Origin: DALYDD01 sp046049705
Lineage (GTDB): Bacteria; Patescibacteriota; Minisyncoccia; Phycocordibacterales; CAIZLB01
DNA: 14,125 nt
Assembly (NCBI GenBank): GCA_046049705.1
Contig: JBJOQZ010000008.1
Coordinates: 1-14,125, forward strand
Reading direction: 5' to 3'
This document shows, one piece after another, positions 13,833 to 14,125 of this stretch. The notes under the pieces were generated by a model. The model made no database searches. It was not told the origin of the DNA and was given only the letters and a program-made list of their open reading frames with translations. The number at the start of each line of letters is the position of its first letter. The stretch's first letter is position 1. The position numbers and the translations under genes were made by a program.

Positions 13833-14102
13833 ATGGTAGATATATTTGACCCAACACTTAAATCAAGTAATGCGTATAAAAATAGAAGAAACTATACCGT
13901 CAAAAAACCTCTTACATATGTTGGTTTCTTGATAGCTTTCTTGATACTCTTGTTTTTTATTTTTATGATGAGCCAGTCTTTTCTTGATACAAAACCAAAA
14001 GAAACCATAGAAGTAAATCCTGGATTAAAAACAGCACCTGGCAGTGATTCACCAACAGGAAGGATACCAACTATCCCAAAAACACCCACTCCATTACCTT
14101 AG
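13833..14102 (+). CDS. Small single-pass membrane protein, function unknown
   Basis: I do not recognise this 89-residue protein. A polar, Arg/Lys-rich N-terminus (1-25) precedes one membrane helix (about 27-46), and the C-terminal 40 residues are rich in Pro, Thr and Gly (TPTPLP at the end), probably disordered and facing outward by the positive-inside rule. It is divergent from the large secreted protein gene. The TATAAT 7 nt upstream and a clean stop (TAG) support it as a real gene. Confidence 0.7.
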   Translation: MVDIFDPTLKSSNAYKNRRNYTVKKPLTYVGFLIAFLILLFFIFMMSQSFLDTKPKETIEVNPGLKTAPGSDSPTGRIPTIPKTPTPLP

Positions 14103-14125
14103 TTTGTAGTTTTATTTCGAAAGAA

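Noticed and set aside
1..14125. Alternative genetic code (UGA as Gly), as in Gracilibacteria/SR1
   Set aside because: All genes read through without internal UGA, so the standard code suffices.

Overview
The window looks like a piece of chromosome from a Candidate Phyla Radiation (Patescibacteria) bacterium, most likely of the Parcubacteria group. The reasons are: AT-rich DNA, short genes, a secreted Ser/Thr-rich multidomain protein ending in a peptidoglycan-binding-like module, a tRNA with no encoded CCA that carries a group I intron, an HNH protein of a kind common in such genomes, and gene starts that lack Shine-Dalgarno sequences. This placement is inferred; no marker gene is present to prove it. 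The standard genetic code fits all genes.

Layout. Positions 1-1801 (minus) hold the first 600 codons of a P-type cation ATPase. Back to back with it, on the plus strand (1868-2896), is a membrane-anchored class A beta-lactamase-like serine hydrolase. Then comes a long minus-strand stretch: an exported cytochrome b5-domain protein (2964-3434), a pyridoxamine-phosphate-oxidase-fold protein (3528-4019), a split tRNA-Asn(GUU) (4168-4836), an AlkD-type DNA glycosylase (4992-5780), a type IV pilin-like protein (5847-6359), a small membrane protein (6432-6914), a DedA membrane protein (7035-7661) 20 bp behind an FAD-dependent oxidoreductase (7682-9094), a Tyr/Gly/Asn-rich secreted protein (9240-9878), and a translationally coupled pair. 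The pair is a 948-residue secreted protein (LamG, FN3, SdiA-regulated-like propeller, FN3, PG-binding) and a 308-residue membrane-anchored protein (9997-13753). A small plus-strand membrane protein closes the window (13833-14102).

The most notable element is the tRNA-Asn gene. Its anticodon loop is split between U35 and U36 by a 597-nt group I intron. The ribozyme core can be folded by eye: P3, P4, P5, P6/P6a, P7, a P7.1/P7.2-like region, P3', P8 and P9, in the right order. The intron encodes a 131-residue HNH endonuclease. The last codons of that gene are also P3, P4 and P5, and its stop codon is the P6a loop. A TATAAT box inside the intron, 6 nt before the HNH ATG, could transcribe the HNH gene independently of the tRNA.

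A second theme is gene expression. Seven genes have a perfect TATAAT box 6-10 nt before the ATG, so the transcript would start at or within a few nt of the start codon (leaderless mRNA). This pattern also settles several start codons. A third theme is the cell surface: about nine of the proteins are membrane-bound or exported. No phage, transposon or CRISPR array was seen, and no stretch over 300 bases lacks a gene.
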